This document shows, in pieces, positions 1 through 8,953 of a stretch of DNA of 64,000 bases; positions within the stretch are counted from its first letter, which is position 1, and each line of letters begins with the position of its first letter. The stretch spans positions 124,001-188,000 of the forward strand of contig NZ_JSVC01000015.1 in the NCBI RefSeq assembly GCF_000814475.1, in the 5' to 3' direction. A program made the position numbers and the translations under genes. This DNA comes from Flavihumibacter solisilvae (lineage in GTDB: Bacteria > Bacteroidota > Bacteroidia > Chitinophagales > Chitinophagaceae). The notes under the pieces are model-generated. The model had not been told where the DNA came from. It searched no databases and was given only the letters and a program-made list of their open reading frames with translations.

Positions 1-1215
1 GCCTGCACTGAGTGAACCGTTGGGCCAGCGTACAGGAATGAAAGGATATAGTGAACGTGTCTCATGCATGATGCTGCTGACACCATAAGTGGGATAGTTG
101 CGGTTTTCCGTTCGCCCGGCAAGATCAAGATTGACCTTCAGGTTCTTCGTGATGCGGGCATCGATATTGGACCGCAGGTTGAACTGGCGGTAGTGTTCGA
201 TACTGTTCCTGAAATTGCTCGACTGATCGAGGAACTGCCCGGAGAAATAATAGCGCACATTTTCTGAACCACCTCTTACAGAAAGGGAGTGAGCAGTCTG
301 CGGCGCATTTTTCCTGAACACTTCATTGATCCAATCCGTGCTCGGATAAGCGGGGTCGTTACCTGCCTTATATTTTTCAATGTCTTCAGTGGTATAACTG
401 TTGGGATTTATCTCGTTGTAGTAGGTCATATATTGCCACGCGGGTACAATTTCCGGCAGGCGGGTGAGTTGTTGCACGCTAACAGATCCATCGTATTGGA
501 TTGAGGGCTTGCCGCTTTTTCCTCTCTTGGTTGTGACGAGAATAACACCGTTTGCTGAACGCACACCATAGATCGCTGCCGATGCATCTTTCAGCACAGT
601 AATATTTTCAATATCGGCCGGATTGATCCGGGAGAAGTCGCGGTCAGGAATTCCATCCACAACGAAAAGCGGACTGGTTCCACCGCCAAAGGAATTAAAG
701 CCCCTGATCAGGATACTGGAGCCGTCATCCCCTGGTCGCCCCGAACGGTTATTGGCGATAACGCCGGGCACCCGTCCTGCAATGGCATTGGTAACGTTTG
801 CAGAGGAACTCTGAGTAAGTTCAGATCCTTTCACAGAAGCTACAGAACCGGTTAAACTGGTTTTTTTCTGTGAACCGTAACCGATGACCACTACTTCATT
901 CATGGACTTGCTTTCGGGGGACAGGACAATGTCGAGCAGCTTACCGGCAACAGCCCGGGTTTCCATGTTTGCAAAACCGGTATGGGTAATGACGAGGATG
1001 AGATTTTTTCCTTCAACAGTTAGCGAGAAGTGGCCGTCGTTTCCGGACACTGTTCCCGTTGTATTGTCTTTGATGCGGATGCTGGCACCCACAACAGGTT
1101 CGCCCTTTTCGGTGCGGATGATGCCCGACACCTGTTGCTGGGCAAGGGTGATTAAGGGCAATAGGAGGAGAGTGGCCTGGATCAGCCAGGCCATTAAGGC
1201 AGACTTTTTTAGCAT
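1..1215 (-). CDS. SusC/RagA-type TonB-linked outer membrane receptor, N-terminal part (runs off left edge)
   Basis: This is the first 405 codons of an outer-membrane TonB-dependent transporter for oligosaccharides or other polymers; the C-terminal barrel lies beyond position 1. The frame is open from ATG at 1215 to the window edge. The product starts with a signal peptide ending near LITLAQQQ. A carboxypeptidase-regulatory-like beta domain follows (GEPVVGASIRIKDNTTG, about residues 37-110), then the SusC signature NEVVVIGYG at about residues 129-137, then the plug. There is no STN domain before the beta domain, so signalling to an anti-sigma factor is not indicated. The SusD partner is expected to the left of the window. 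The upstream region carries TAGACT half-sites. Family assignment is secure; the substrate is unknown. Confidence 0.93.
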   Translation of the reverse strand, partial: MLKKSALMAWLIQATLLLLPLITLAQQQVSGIIRTEKGEPVVGASIRIKDNTTGTVSGNDGHFSLTVEGKNLILVITHTGFANMETRAVAGKLLDIVLSPESKSMNEVVVIGYGSQKKTSLTGSVASVKGSELTQSSSANVTNAIAGRVPGVIANNRSGRPGDDGSSILIRGFNSFGGGTSPLFVVDGIPDRDFSRINPADIENITVLKDASAAIYGVRSANGVILVTTKRGKSGKPSIQYDGSVSVQQLTRLPEIVPAWQYMTYYNEINPNSYTTEDIEKYKAGNDPAYPSTDWINEVFRKNAPQTAHSLSVRGGSENVRYYFSGQFLDQSSNFRNSIEHYRQFNLRSNIDARITKNLKVNLDLAGRTENRNYPTYGVSSIMHETRSLYPFIPVRWPNGSLSAG

Positions 1216-1330
1216 AATTGAGTTTATTTGGTTGGTGGTCTTCGAAAGAATGGTGCGATCGTTCGCACGCCGGCAGGTGCCGTCAGGAGTGGCGGGTCTT
1301 ACGCATGGGCAATCGTTTTGGTTAGGTAAA

Positions 1331-1372
1331 AGACTAATAGTCTATTCTAGTCTGTTCTACTGTATAAAGATA
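1331..1372 (-). promoter_or_regulatory. Putative promoter and operator region of the left-edge SusC gene
   Basis: Read toward the SusC gene, a -7-like element TATCTTTA (1372-1365; Bacteroidota consensus TAnnTTTG) is followed at once by TAGACT-type half-sites about 10 bp apart and a short palindrome, AGACTATTAGTCT (1343-1331). The half-sites resemble those at 41859-41877 and 42354-42425 but are not in the same 6-7-6 arrangement. I saw nothing else in the 328-bp gap between 1215 and 1544. Confidence 0.35.
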
Positions 1373-1543
1373 TAAGCTTTATTCTTTATCGGAAAAATAT
1401 TTTTTGGGGAAAGCGGGAAACCAGGCCGGGCTGGCACCAGATTTTAGTGAATTGGGAGGCCGAACAGGTAACCAGGGAAGTGCCGGTTGAAAAACCGCTG
1501 GACTGATTGCTTTAGTTTAACTTAACCCTGTAAATACCAGATT

Positions 1544-2296
1544 ATGAAACTTTGTACACTCCTTGTCTTGTTACTGTTTAATGGTTTCACTGCACTTGCA
1601 CAAACCGATATCATTGAAACAAATAAAGGCCCATTGGAAATTCACCCGGTTTTACACGGCTCATTGTGGTTGAAATGGAACAACATAAAGATTGCAGTTG
1701 ATCCTTATGGTGGGGCCACCCGGTTTACGGAAATGGGCGAGGCTGACCTGGTGATCATTACTGATATTCATGGGGATCACCTCGACAGCAGTACACTCGC
1801 GGCTATGAACCTGGGAAAGGCCAAACTGATCGTGCCCGCAGCAGTGGCGGAGCGATTGAAAGTTGTATTGCCTTCTTTTAAAAATATCGAAGTGTTGGCA
1901 AATGGTGCCCAAACGTCTTTCAAGGACATAACCATCACTGCGCTGCCAATGTATAACCTTCCCGAAACTGCCGACTCAAGGCATCCGAAGGGTCGTGGCA
2001 ACGGCTACCTGCTGAATATAGCTGGGAAACAGGTTTATTTTTCCGGTGATACGGAAGATATCCCTGAAATGCGCGCACTGAAAAATGTTGATGTGGCTTT
2101 TGTTTGTATGAACCTTCCTTACACCATGGATGAAAAACAGGCTGCAAGTGCAGTACTGGAATTCAAACCTAAGATCGTTTATCCCTATCACTACCGGAAG
2201 CCGGATGGATTCACTGATGTAAAAGAATTCGCAAGAATGGTAAACGAAAAGGATAAAGCGATTGACGTACGTCTTCGTAACTGGTACCCGGGGTAA
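1544..2296 (+). CDS. Exported MBL-fold metallo-hydrolase (UlaG-like)
   Basis: A 250-residue protein with a signal peptide (MKLCTLLVLLLFNGFTALAQ), so it probably acts in the periplasm. The metallo-beta-lactamase fold is indicated by IITDIHGDHLD at about residues 70-80, the metal-binding HxxDH motif, in which the first His of the common THxHxDH form is Asp. Later metal-ligand regions are YFSGDTEDIPEM (about 165-176) and YPYHYRKPDG (about 213-222). This short form resembles UlaG-like or L-ascorbate-6-phosphate lactonase-like proteins, but the substrate cannot be told. It ends 18 bp before the convergent serine hydrolase gene. The start is chosen because the signal peptide begins there. Confidence 0.85.
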   Translation: MKLCTLLVLLLFNGFTALAQTDIIETNKGPLEIHPVLHGSLWLKWNNIKIAVDPYGGATRFTEMGEADLVIITDIHGDHLDSSTLAAMNLGKAKLIVPAAVAERLKVVLPSFKNIEVLANGAQTSFKDITITALPMYNLPETADSRHPKGRGNGYLLNIAGKQVYFSGDTEDIPEMRALKNVDVAFVCMNLPYTMDEKQAASAVLEFKPKIVYPYHYRKPDGFTDVKEFARMVNEKDKAIDVRLRNWYPG

Positions 2297-2314
2297 AAAG
2301 GATGGTTCATTCTT

Positions 2315-3661
2315 TTACTTCACTTTTTTTGACTCCGTGTCTTTTCCATGTTCATGGATGACAACTTTGTCGTATGTGCCGTTTTTATTTTTCACAAACA
2401 GGAATTCGGAATTATAGTTCACGAAGTAAAATGATTCAGAATTTTCTGCAAGCATCGGCAGTTCCAGGCCTCCGGGTAATATTGCATGAAGTTGATTATC
2501 CCGGATCTGGAAACTTATTTTCAACCTTCCCTGCTCAAATGTTCCGGTGTATTGTGCAGCAGGCAGTGTGATCTCTGTCCGCTGTTTCCAGTTGTCGTAG
2601 GGTAGCCCCAGTGTAATACAGGAGATTCCCATTGTTACAGGCCAAAGGTCCTCCCCGTATGTTCCCGTATTTCGCAGCAGGATGATCGTCACTTCCTGCT
2701 TATGATAATAAATGAACTCGGAGGCAAATCCCGGGTACCCACCGGAATGCCGGATATAACTTTTTCCGAAAAGCTGTCCTAACCGAAACCCGATTCCATA
2801 ATCGCCTGCTATTTGGGAGAGGGCTGTTTTCCATGAGGCAGGGGACAGCAACTGTTGGCGGGCTACTGCTTTCATCCATTTGTACATGTCGGTTGTGGTG
2901 CTGTATATCGCTCCCGCTGAATAGCCGACCGTTGAATCAACATAAGTATACGGCTTTTGCTGTTTATCATTAAGGAACTGGTAGCCACATGCCTTCCTGT
3001 CGGTCGGCAGGCCATTAAAATCAAAACCAGAACTGTTCATCTGAAGTGGTTCGAACAACAGCTCCCTGACGTTTTGTTCATATGTTTTCCCGGTTACTTT
3101 TTCAATGACAAGTCCCGCCAGGTAATAACCCGAATTGTTATATGCAAATCCTTTCCCGGGAGTGAAATTATAAGGCTTTGAAGCGATATGGTCCACCACA
3201 TAATTCTTTTCGACCGGGTGATTCACCAATGCAGAATCTTCTTCACCTATATCGTCAGTATAGTTGTGAATACCCGACTGGTGCGTCAGTAATTGCAGAA
3301 GGGTTACCTTGTCAGCACCGGGAAAATCAGGCAGGTATTTAACCAGTGGGTCTTTAAGTGACAATTTGTTTTGTTCCTGAAGTTTCAGCATGACCATTGC
3401 CGTAAACGACTTGGTAATTGAAAGGATCGGGAAGACTGTTGTTGTGTCATTATGCGTCCGCTCCGCGATGTTCTTCCAGCCATATGCCTTGTGAAAGATT
3501 TGCTTTCCCTGCCTGGCCACCAATACTGAACCATTGAACTTATATGCATTAACGGCGGATTGCAAATACCCGTCAATCTTTGCAGCCAGTATTTCATCAT
3601 TGTATTCCGGTTGTGCGGCAATTCGCAGGAAGAAAAGCATGAGGAACAGCATACGATTCAC
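2315..3661 (-). CDS. Serine hydrolase, class C beta-lactamase/DD-peptidase family
   Basis: A 448-residue secreted hydrolase with a penicillin-binding-protein-like fold. The signal peptide is MNRMLFLMLFFLRIAAQ. The SxxK nucleophile motif is S81-I-T-K84 (in FPILSITKSF). The YxN motif is in FAYNNSGYY (about 172-180), and the third box is HSGGYPGF (about 306-313). A C-terminal beta domain of about 100 residues follows (from about 345), as in many Bacteroidota serine hydrolases. Such proteins may be esterases, D-aminopeptidases or peptidoglycan-related enzymes; a true beta-lactamase role is not implied. It is divergent from the SDR gene, with 75 bp between the starts. Confidence 0.9.
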   Translation of the reverse strand: MNRMLFLMLFFLRIAAQPEYNDEILAAKIDGYLQSAVNAYKFNGSVLVARQGKQIFHKAYGWKNIAERTHNDTTTVFPILSITKSFTAMVMLKLQEQNKLSLKDPLVKYLPDFPGADKVTLLQLLTHQSGIHNYTDDIGEEDSALVNHPVEKNYVVDHIASKPYNFTPGKGFAYNNSGYYLAGLVIEKVTGKTYEQNVRELLFEPLQMNSSGFDFNGLPTDRKACGYQFLNDKQQKPYTYVDSTVGYSAGAIYSTTTDMYKWMKAVARQQLLSPASWKTALSQIAGDYGIGFRLGQLFGKSYIRHSGGYPGFASEFIYYHKQEVTIILLRNTGTYGEDLWPVTMGISCITLGLPYDNWKQRTEITLPAAQYTGTFEQGRLKISFQIRDNQLHAILPGGLELPMLAENSESFYFVNYNSEFLFVKNKNGTYDKVVIHEHGKDTESKKVK

Positions 3662-3736
3662 TTTCCTGTTAATTTAGTAAAAGAAATAGTCAATTTGCAC
3701 GCCAGCAGGGCACCGGCAGGATGATTAATTTTAGGT

Positions 3737-4498
3737 ATGTCATTGAACGCATTTTCATTAAAGGATAAGACAGCCCTCATCACCGGCGGCGGTACAGGAA
3801 TCGGGTTCGGCATCGCTAAAGCCATGGTGGAAGCAGGAGCAAAAGTGGTCATTACCGGTAGGCGCGAAGGGCCATTGCAGGAAGCGAAAGCGCAATTGGG
3901 TGAGAACGCTGCATATCTTGTATTTGACGTACTGGACAGGCCGGGTATCCCAGCCTTTGTAGAGACGATTGAAGCCACTATCGGACCCATAGACATCCTT
4001 GTCAACAATGCGGGGATCCATTTAAAGAAATGGGCATTGGATACCGAAGATGAAGAATTTGAAAGGATCATCCAGACCAACCTGCTGAGCGTGTTCAGCC
4101 TCAGCAGGGCCTGCGCACGGCGTATGGTCGAAAGAAAAAGTGGCAGTATCATTTTCCTTGGCTCCATGACCGGCATTTTCGGGATGGACAGGGTAGTGGC
4201 CTATGGTACTTCAAAGTCCGCACTGGCAGGACTCATGAACAATCTTGTTACCGAATTCTCGAAACATAATGTACGCGTAAATACCATCGCCCCTGGCTGG
4301 ATAGAATCGCCCATGATGCTGAATGCCATCAATGCTGATCCGCAGCGGAAGGAAAAGATCGTCAACAGGATTGCCATGACGGGTTTTGGAAAACCGGAAG
4401 ATGTGGGTAATGCCGCGGTGTTCCTTTCGTCTGAAGCAGCTCGCTATATCACAGGTGTAGTGCTTCCTGTCGATGGCGGCGCAGTAGTAAATTTTTAA
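3737..4498 (+). CDS. SDR-family NAD(P)-dependent oxidoreductase
   Basis: A 253-residue classical short-chain dehydrogenase. The cofactor motif TGGGTGIG is at residues 16-23, NNAG at about 90-93, the catalytic Ser in FLGSMTG near 143, and YGTSK gives Y156 and K160. The C-terminal VVLPVDGGAVV stretch is typical of the family. It lies 9 bp before a zinc-type dehydrogenase, so the two probably form an operon oxidising a sugar, sugar acid or polyol. In related organisms such pairs serve hexuronate, gluconate or L-sugar breakdown. The exact substrate is not visible in the sequence. Confidence 0.92.
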   Translation: MSLNAFSLKDKTALITGGGTGIGFGIAKAMVEAGAKVVITGRREGPLQEAKAQLGENAAYLVFDVLDRPGIPAFVETIEATIGPIDILVNNAGIHLKKWALDTEDEEFERIIQTNLLSVFSLSRACARRMVERKSGSIIFLGSMTGIFGMDRVVAYGTSKSALAGLMNNLVTEFSKHNVRVNTIAPGWIESPMMLNAINADPQRKEKIVNRIAMTGFGKPEDVGNAAVFLSSEAARYITGVVLPVDGGAVVNF

Positions 4499-4507
4499 AC
4501 TCATTAC

Positions 4508-5524
4508 ATGAAAGCGATCATCCTGCAGGAACCCGGCAAGTTCGAAATTGTCACGAAACCGGCACCGGCATCACCAGGACCGGGAGAAGTATTGCTGAAG
4601 ATCAGGAACATTTCCATCTGCGGTACAGACCTTCACGCCTTTGAGGGAAAGCAGCCGTTTTTCACCTATCCCCGGATCCTGGGTCATGAGGTGGCAGCGC
4701 AAGTGGTGGCAGTTGGTGAAGAAGTATCAGGTATTCAACCTGGCGACAGCTGCACAATTGAGCCTTACCGGAACCTGGTGATCGACCAGGCAGTGCTGCG
4801 TGGCAAAACGAATTGTGGCAGTAAACTGACCGTGTTCGGCGTGCACGAAGATGGTGCCATGCAGGAGTACATTATTTTCCCTGCGTCACACGTTCACCTC
4901 ACTAACGATCTGCCTGCGGAGCAGGTGTCGCTTGTAGAGCCTTTCGCCATTGGTTCACACGCGGTGGAGCGGGCTGAACTGAAACCTAACGACACAGTAC
5001 TGGTAATCGGGGCCGGGCCTATCGGGCTGGGAATTATTGCACTCGCAAGACTGCATGGGGTTAAGATCGTTGTACTCGATATGGTTGCTTCCCGCCTGGC
5101 TTTTGCAGGGAAGAAGTTTCCCGGCGTTGCAACCATTCTCGCCGGCAACGAGGTAATCGAACAGCTGGAGCAGGTTTTCAATGGTGACCTGCCTACCGTT
5201 ATTTTTGATGCTACCGGTAACAAGTCATCGATGCAAGAGTCCTTCAACTTAATTGCTGCGGGTGGTACCATCGTTTTTGTGGGATTATTTACAGGTGAAA
5301 TAGTGTTCGATGACCCGAATTTCCACCGGAAAGAAATTACGCTCAAGGCCAGCCGGAATGCACGGGCAGCCGATTTCAGGAAAGTGATTAACTTAATGAA
5401 AAGCGGGCTCCTTGATACCGAAGGTTTCATCACACACAGGCTGCAGGCTGATGACCTCGTGCGTGATTTTGAAAAGCTGTTTGTGAAAGAAGAGCAGGTA
5501 ATAAAAGCAGTGGTCTCCTTTTAA
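4508..5524 (+). CDS. Zinc-binding alcohol/polyol dehydrogenase (MDR family)
   Basis: A 338-residue medium-chain dehydrogenase. Catalytic zinc ligands are visible: C38 (ISICGTDLH), H60-E61 (LGHEVAA) and the Glu in VEPFAIGSHAV near 147. The Rossmann motif VIGAGPIGLG lies at about 166-175. The structural-zinc loop is unusual. Where relatives have a run of four Cys (GxCxxCxxGxxNxC type), this protein reads EPYRNLVIDQAVLRGKTNC, with only the last Cys kept, so the structural zinc is probably absent. It is likely co-transcribed with the upstream SDR gene, as a two-step oxidation of a sugar or polyol. The stop codon overlaps that of the convergent EEP gene by 4 bp. Confidence 0.9.
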   Translation: MKAIILQEPGKFEIVTKPAPASPGPGEVLLKIRNISICGTDLHAFEGKQPFFTYPRILGHEVAAQVVAVGEEVSGIQPGDSCTIEPYRNLVIDQAVLRGKTNCGSKLTVFGVHEDGAMQEYIIFPASHVHLTNDLPAEQVSLVEPFAIGSHAVERAELKPNDTVLVIGAGPIGLGIIALARLHGVKIVVLDMVASRLAFAGKKFPGVATILAGNEVIEQLEQVFNGDLPTVIFDATGNKSSMQESFNLIAAGGTIVFVGLFTGEIVFDDPNFHRKEITLKASRNARAADFRKVINLMKSGLLDTEGFITHRLQADDLVRDFEKLFVKEEQVIKAVVSF

Positions 5525-6309
5525 TAATTCAGTTGGATAGTCGACACAATGGGATAGTGATCTGACGCGTATTCTTCAGGGATCACGCGATGTGATACTA
5601 CAGAGAATTTTTTTGCTGGCCGGAATCCTATAAAGTCAATTGCTTTTCCGTCGGTGCCGGGAAATGTCGGTTCACAGTTATTGCAGGAACGGGTAAATTT
5701 TTTATCCAGGCTCCTGATCACCTCGCTATTTTCAATGGCGTTGAAATCCCCGGCTATAACTACAGGATTTAATTTACCTGCGATATTATTGATCGCCTTT
5801 ACCTGCAGCAGCCTGTTAAGATTGGTGTCGAGCGCGTCAAGATGCGTGCTGGCAAAGTGGAGGAATTTTCCACCAGGCAATTTTATTTTGGCCAGGGCAA
5901 CTGCGCGGCGTTCACCTTTTGTTGAACTGTCAGTTGGCAGTGCATGGACAACAGTATCGGATAAGGGGTGCTTTGACAGGATCGCAATGCCATATTTCCC
6001 GCCATCAAAATCTATTGCGCGTCCAAAAAAGTAGTATGGGTAACCTGCTTTAAGTGCAATCTGTTCAGCTTCATTGATATTTCCTGAGCGGCCGGTAAAT
6101 ACATCTATTTCCTGCAATGCAACCAGGTCCGGATTGGCTCTCATGATAACTGCAGCTATTGCATCAATGTCAATTACTCCTGTTTTGCCGGGCGGGTTGC
6201 AATGGTGCACGTTGTAAGACATGACGGTAATGACCGGCTTCCCGGGTGTCCACGAAAGAGAAACAAGGAACAGTAAGGCCAAAGCTATCGAAGCAGATTT
6301 TCCCCGCAT
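5521..6309 (-). CDS. Endonuclease/exonuclease/phosphatase (EEP) family hydrolase
   Basis: A 262-residue protein with an N-terminal signal sequence (about residues 1-22), so it acts outside the cytoplasm. The EEP fold is shown by MSYNVHHCN (about 30-38), the metal-binding Glu in VALQEIDVF (about 61-69), the GDFNA motif (about 188-192) and the C-terminal SDHYPIV motif (about 248-254). Secreted Bacteroidota members act on DNA, phosphodiesters or phospholipids, and the substrate cannot be assigned here. It follows the ABC permease gene on the same strand with a gap of 32 bp. Confidence 0.88.
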   Translation of the reverse strand: MRGKSASIALALLFLVSLSWTPGKPVITVMSYNVHHCNPPGKTGVIDIDAIAAVIMRANPDLVALQEIDVFTGRSGNINEAEQIALKAGYPYYFFGRAIDFDGGKYGIAILSKHPLSDTVVHALPTDSSTKGERRAVALAKIKLPGGKFLHFASTHLDALDTNLNRLLQVKAINNIAGKLNPVVIAGDFNAIENSEVIRSLDKKFTRSCNNCEPTFPGTDGKAIDFIGFRPAKKFSVVSHRVIPEEYASDHYPIVSTIQLNY

Positions 6310-6341
6310 AGTTGCAATTTTTGTTTTGCAAGATAACCATG

Positions 6342-8705
6342 CTATTCGGTTCTTAGACTCTTCAGCGGGTTAGCGATGGCAGTTTTAATTGACTGGAAGC
6401 TTACCGTCAGCAACGTAATGACCAAAGCACCAGAGCCTGCCAGGGCAAAGATCCACCAGGAAAGATCGGTGCGGAAGTTGTAGTTCTGCAGCCAGCCGTG
6501 CATAAAGTAGTAAGCTATGGGTATCGCCACCAGGAGAGAGACAAGTACAAGCACCACAAACTCTTTGCTCATCAACCGCCACAGGCTGAATACCGATGCG
6601 CCTAATACTTTACGTACGCCGATTTCTTTATTGCGTTGTTCCGCAACGAAAGAAGAAAGGCCGAATAAGCCAAGGCTGCTGATGAAGATCGCCAGCACTG
6701 CAAAGAGACCTGCCAAACTTCCGATGCGTTCTTCGCTGGTAAATTTCCGCGCATATTCGTCATCTATGAACTTATACTCGAAGGGGCTGTTCGGGCTCAG
6801 GACACTGAAAACCGGTGCTATTTTGGCCAGCGCTTCCCGCACCGGCGCCGCGGAACTTAGTTTGACAAGAATAACACCCATCCAGCCATCGCAGAAGAAT
6901 ATGGTGGGTTGCATCTCGTCATATGGCGATTGTGTCAGCATGTCCTGTGCCACTCCAACTATCGTGTATTCCTTGCCGTGATATTTGACTCTTTCGCCAA
7001 CGGCATCTCGAAAGCCCATTATTTTGGCTGCAGTTTCATTCACAATTGCGGAAGCAGAATCCGTAGCAAACTCTTTGGAAAAATCGCGACCATTCTTAAT
7101 ATTCCAGCTCACGGTCTTTCCATAGTCATGTGTAACATTAACATCCCTGAAAAAATTTACCTGGTTCGGATCTTTTCCCCGCCACTCAATGCTGTTATTG
7201 TTGTTGAAGTAAGCGGTTGACTGTGAAGATTCCGATACATTCTCTACGGCCCCGGTTTTCATTAACGCATCTGTCAGTAGTTCTAAACGGCCAAACAGGT
7301 CCGGGGTAAGGGGTACGGAAATCAGTCGCTCACGGTCATATCCGACCGGCCGGCTTTTTGAATATTGGACCTGGCGGAATACAACGATGGTCCCGATAAT
7401 CAGGGCAATGGATACTGTGAATTGAACTACCACCAACATTTTGCGTGGAAGTGAAGCCAGCCTGCCGGAACGAAACACTCCTTTCAATACTTTCACCGGT
7501 TCAAAGGACGACAGGTAAAAAGCGGGGTAACTACCAGCGAGCATGCCGGTAAGTAATGTAAATGCAACAATCAGCAACCACAGCCATGGATTGGTCCATT
7601 CAATGGTGATCTGTTTGTCGGCAAGCCCGTTAAAGGCTGGAAGCGAAATCTGCACGATTACAATTGCCAGGAATGCTGCAAGTGACGATGTTACAACCGA
7701 TTCACCCAGGAACTGGCCGATCAGTTGCTTCCGCAGTGAACCAACCGCTTTGCGGATACCGACTTCCTTTGCGCGTTTTTCACTTCTCGCCGTGCTGAGG
7801 TTCATGAAATTGATGCAGGCAAGTACCAGGACAAAAACGCCGATAATAGCCATCAGCCGTATAAAATCAATCCGGCCGCCGGATTCCTTCCCGTTTTTAA
7901 AGTCAGTATAGAGATTCAGTCGGTCAAAAGGATGCAGCATGATCTCTTCCTTCCATCTTTCAATATGCTTCGTAGGTAGATTTTTGATTTTTTCCGAAAC
8001 ACTATTCACATTTACACCGGGCTGTAATTCCACGAAAGCTTCTCCACAATGGTTCTGCCACGCAGTCATAGCCTTGGTCCATAAATAATTTTCCTTGTTC
8101 TCCCAGGGCAACAAAAGTTTCGTTTCATGAAAGCTGGTATTATGGGAAAAATCTTCGTATACTCCCGCCACCTTCATTTCCTGCTTGTTGTCGACCCGGA
8201 TAATTTTATTGATTGCGTCTTCATTTCCAAAAAGTGCTTTGGCTGTTGATTGGGCAAGGAGAATGGATGAGGGATCCTTCAGTGCGTTGCGATCCCCTTG
8301 CAACATTTTTAGTGAAAACATCCCGGGGAAGTCCTGCTGCACCCACTTGCCCGCACGGTAAAGTTTCTTATCACCGGAGGCCAGGATATGGTCCCCGTTA
8401 TGTGATGTGAGCGAAACCCTGCTGATCTGTTTGCCGAATCCGGTACGCAACGCATCGCCGACTGGCATTGCTACTGTATTGTCGGTATAGACTTCGGCAT
8501 TTTCTGCCTCTGACTGGTTGACCAATACCTGGGCCAATTGTGCGTGATTCTCAATTGAACTGTTGTATGAAATTTCATCCCAGATCCACAAGCCGACCAG
8601 CATGGCGACCGCCATGCCCATAGCGAGACCGGCTATATTAATAAATGAATAGGTTTTATTCCGTTGCAGGTTTCGCCAGGCTATGACGAAGTAATTTCTG
8701 ATCAT
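6342..8705 (-). CDS. MacB/FtsX-type ABC transporter permease, long Bacteroidota form
   Basis: A 787-residue membrane protein with two copies of a periplasmic core domain plus an FtsX permease unit. TM1 is near residues 20-42 (SFINIAGLAMGMAVAML), the first FtsX block is at about 280-450 (LMAIIGVFVLVLACINFMNL) and the second begins near 670 (GLFAVLAIFISSLGLFGL). ARSEKRAKEVGIRKAVGS and VAEQRNKEIGVRKVLGAS are the paired family signatures. No ATPase gene is next to it, which is usual for this family; the partner is probably encoded elsewhere. Relatives export lipoproteins, peptides or toxic compounds. Confidence 0.92.
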   Translation of the reverse strand: MIRNYFVIAWRNLQRNKTYSFINIAGLAMGMAVAMLVGLWIWDEISYNSSIENHAQLAQVLVNQSEAENAEVYTDNTVAMPVGDALRTGFGKQISRVSLTSHNGDHILASGDKKLYRAGKWVQQDFPGMFSLKMLQGDRNALKDPSSILLAQSTAKALFGNEDAINKIIRVDNKQEMKVAGVYEDFSHNTSFHETKLLLPWENKENYLWTKAMTAWQNHCGEAFVELQPGVNVNSVSEKIKNLPTKHIERWKEEIMLHPFDRLNLYTDFKNGKESGGRIDFIRLMAIIGVFVLVLACINFMNLSTARSEKRAKEVGIRKAVGSLRKQLIGQFLGESVVTSSLAAFLAIVIVQISLPAFNGLADKQITIEWTNPWLWLLIVAFTLLTGMLAGSYPAFYLSSFEPVKVLKGVFRSGRLASLPRKMLVVVQFTVSIALIIGTIVVFRQVQYSKSRPVGYDRERLISVPLTPDLFGRLELLTDALMKTGAVENVSESSQSTAYFNNNNSIEWRGKDPNQVNFFRDVNVTHDYGKTVSWNIKNGRDFSKEFATDSASAIVNETAAKIMGFRDAVGERVKYHGKEYTIVGVAQDMLTQSPYDEMQPTIFFCDGWMGVILVKLSSAAPVREALAKIAPVFSVLSPNSPFEYKFIDDEYARKFTSEERIGSLAGLFAVLAIFISSLGLFGLSSFVAEQRNKEIGVRKVLGASVFSLWRLMSKEFVVLVLVSLLVAIPIAYYFMHGWLQNYNFRTDLSWWIFALAGSGALVITLLTVSFQSIKTAIANPLKSLRTE

Positions 8706-8752
8706 GCGCTAAAATATTGCTCCCTCACTGGCTTTCAAAAATGTGCCAGTTG

Positions 8753-8953
8753 TTAACTGGTTGATTTATTGCAAGTTATGCGCTGGTAAATGGGTGATGC
8801 TGTCCGCTTTTGATACAGCAGTTGTCGCGTTTCGCTACATCCTTCCTGGCCTGTTTGTTCCCTTGCAGGTTCAGGATTGTAAAGCCTGGCGATTATTGTT
8901 CCGTTTTCCTGCGGAGTTATACATGTTACAACGATGCGGTCCTGGGTGACCAT
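8753..8953 (-). pseudogene. Open 66-codon stretch in frame behind the MBL stop; possible remnant of a hydrolase C-terminal domain
   Basis: An ATG directly follows the stop codon of the MBL-fold gene in the same frame (TAA-ATG), and the frame stays open for 66 codons. The start of the translation (VVTCITPQENGTIIARLYNP) has the look of the C-terminal beta domain of GH38-type alpha-mannosidases, where VVTAxKxxEDGxxxIxRLYNP-like strings occur; the rest looks random. It may be a decayed fragment, a small real gene or chance. I could not verify the similarity. Confidence 0.25.

Noticed and set aside
884-1375. 163-codon plus-strand frame
   Set aside because: It is antisense to the SusC gene, which has a clear signal peptide and family motifs on the other strand.
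4894-5433. 179-codon minus-strand frame
   Set aside because: It is antisense to the zinc dehydrogenase gene and has no motif.
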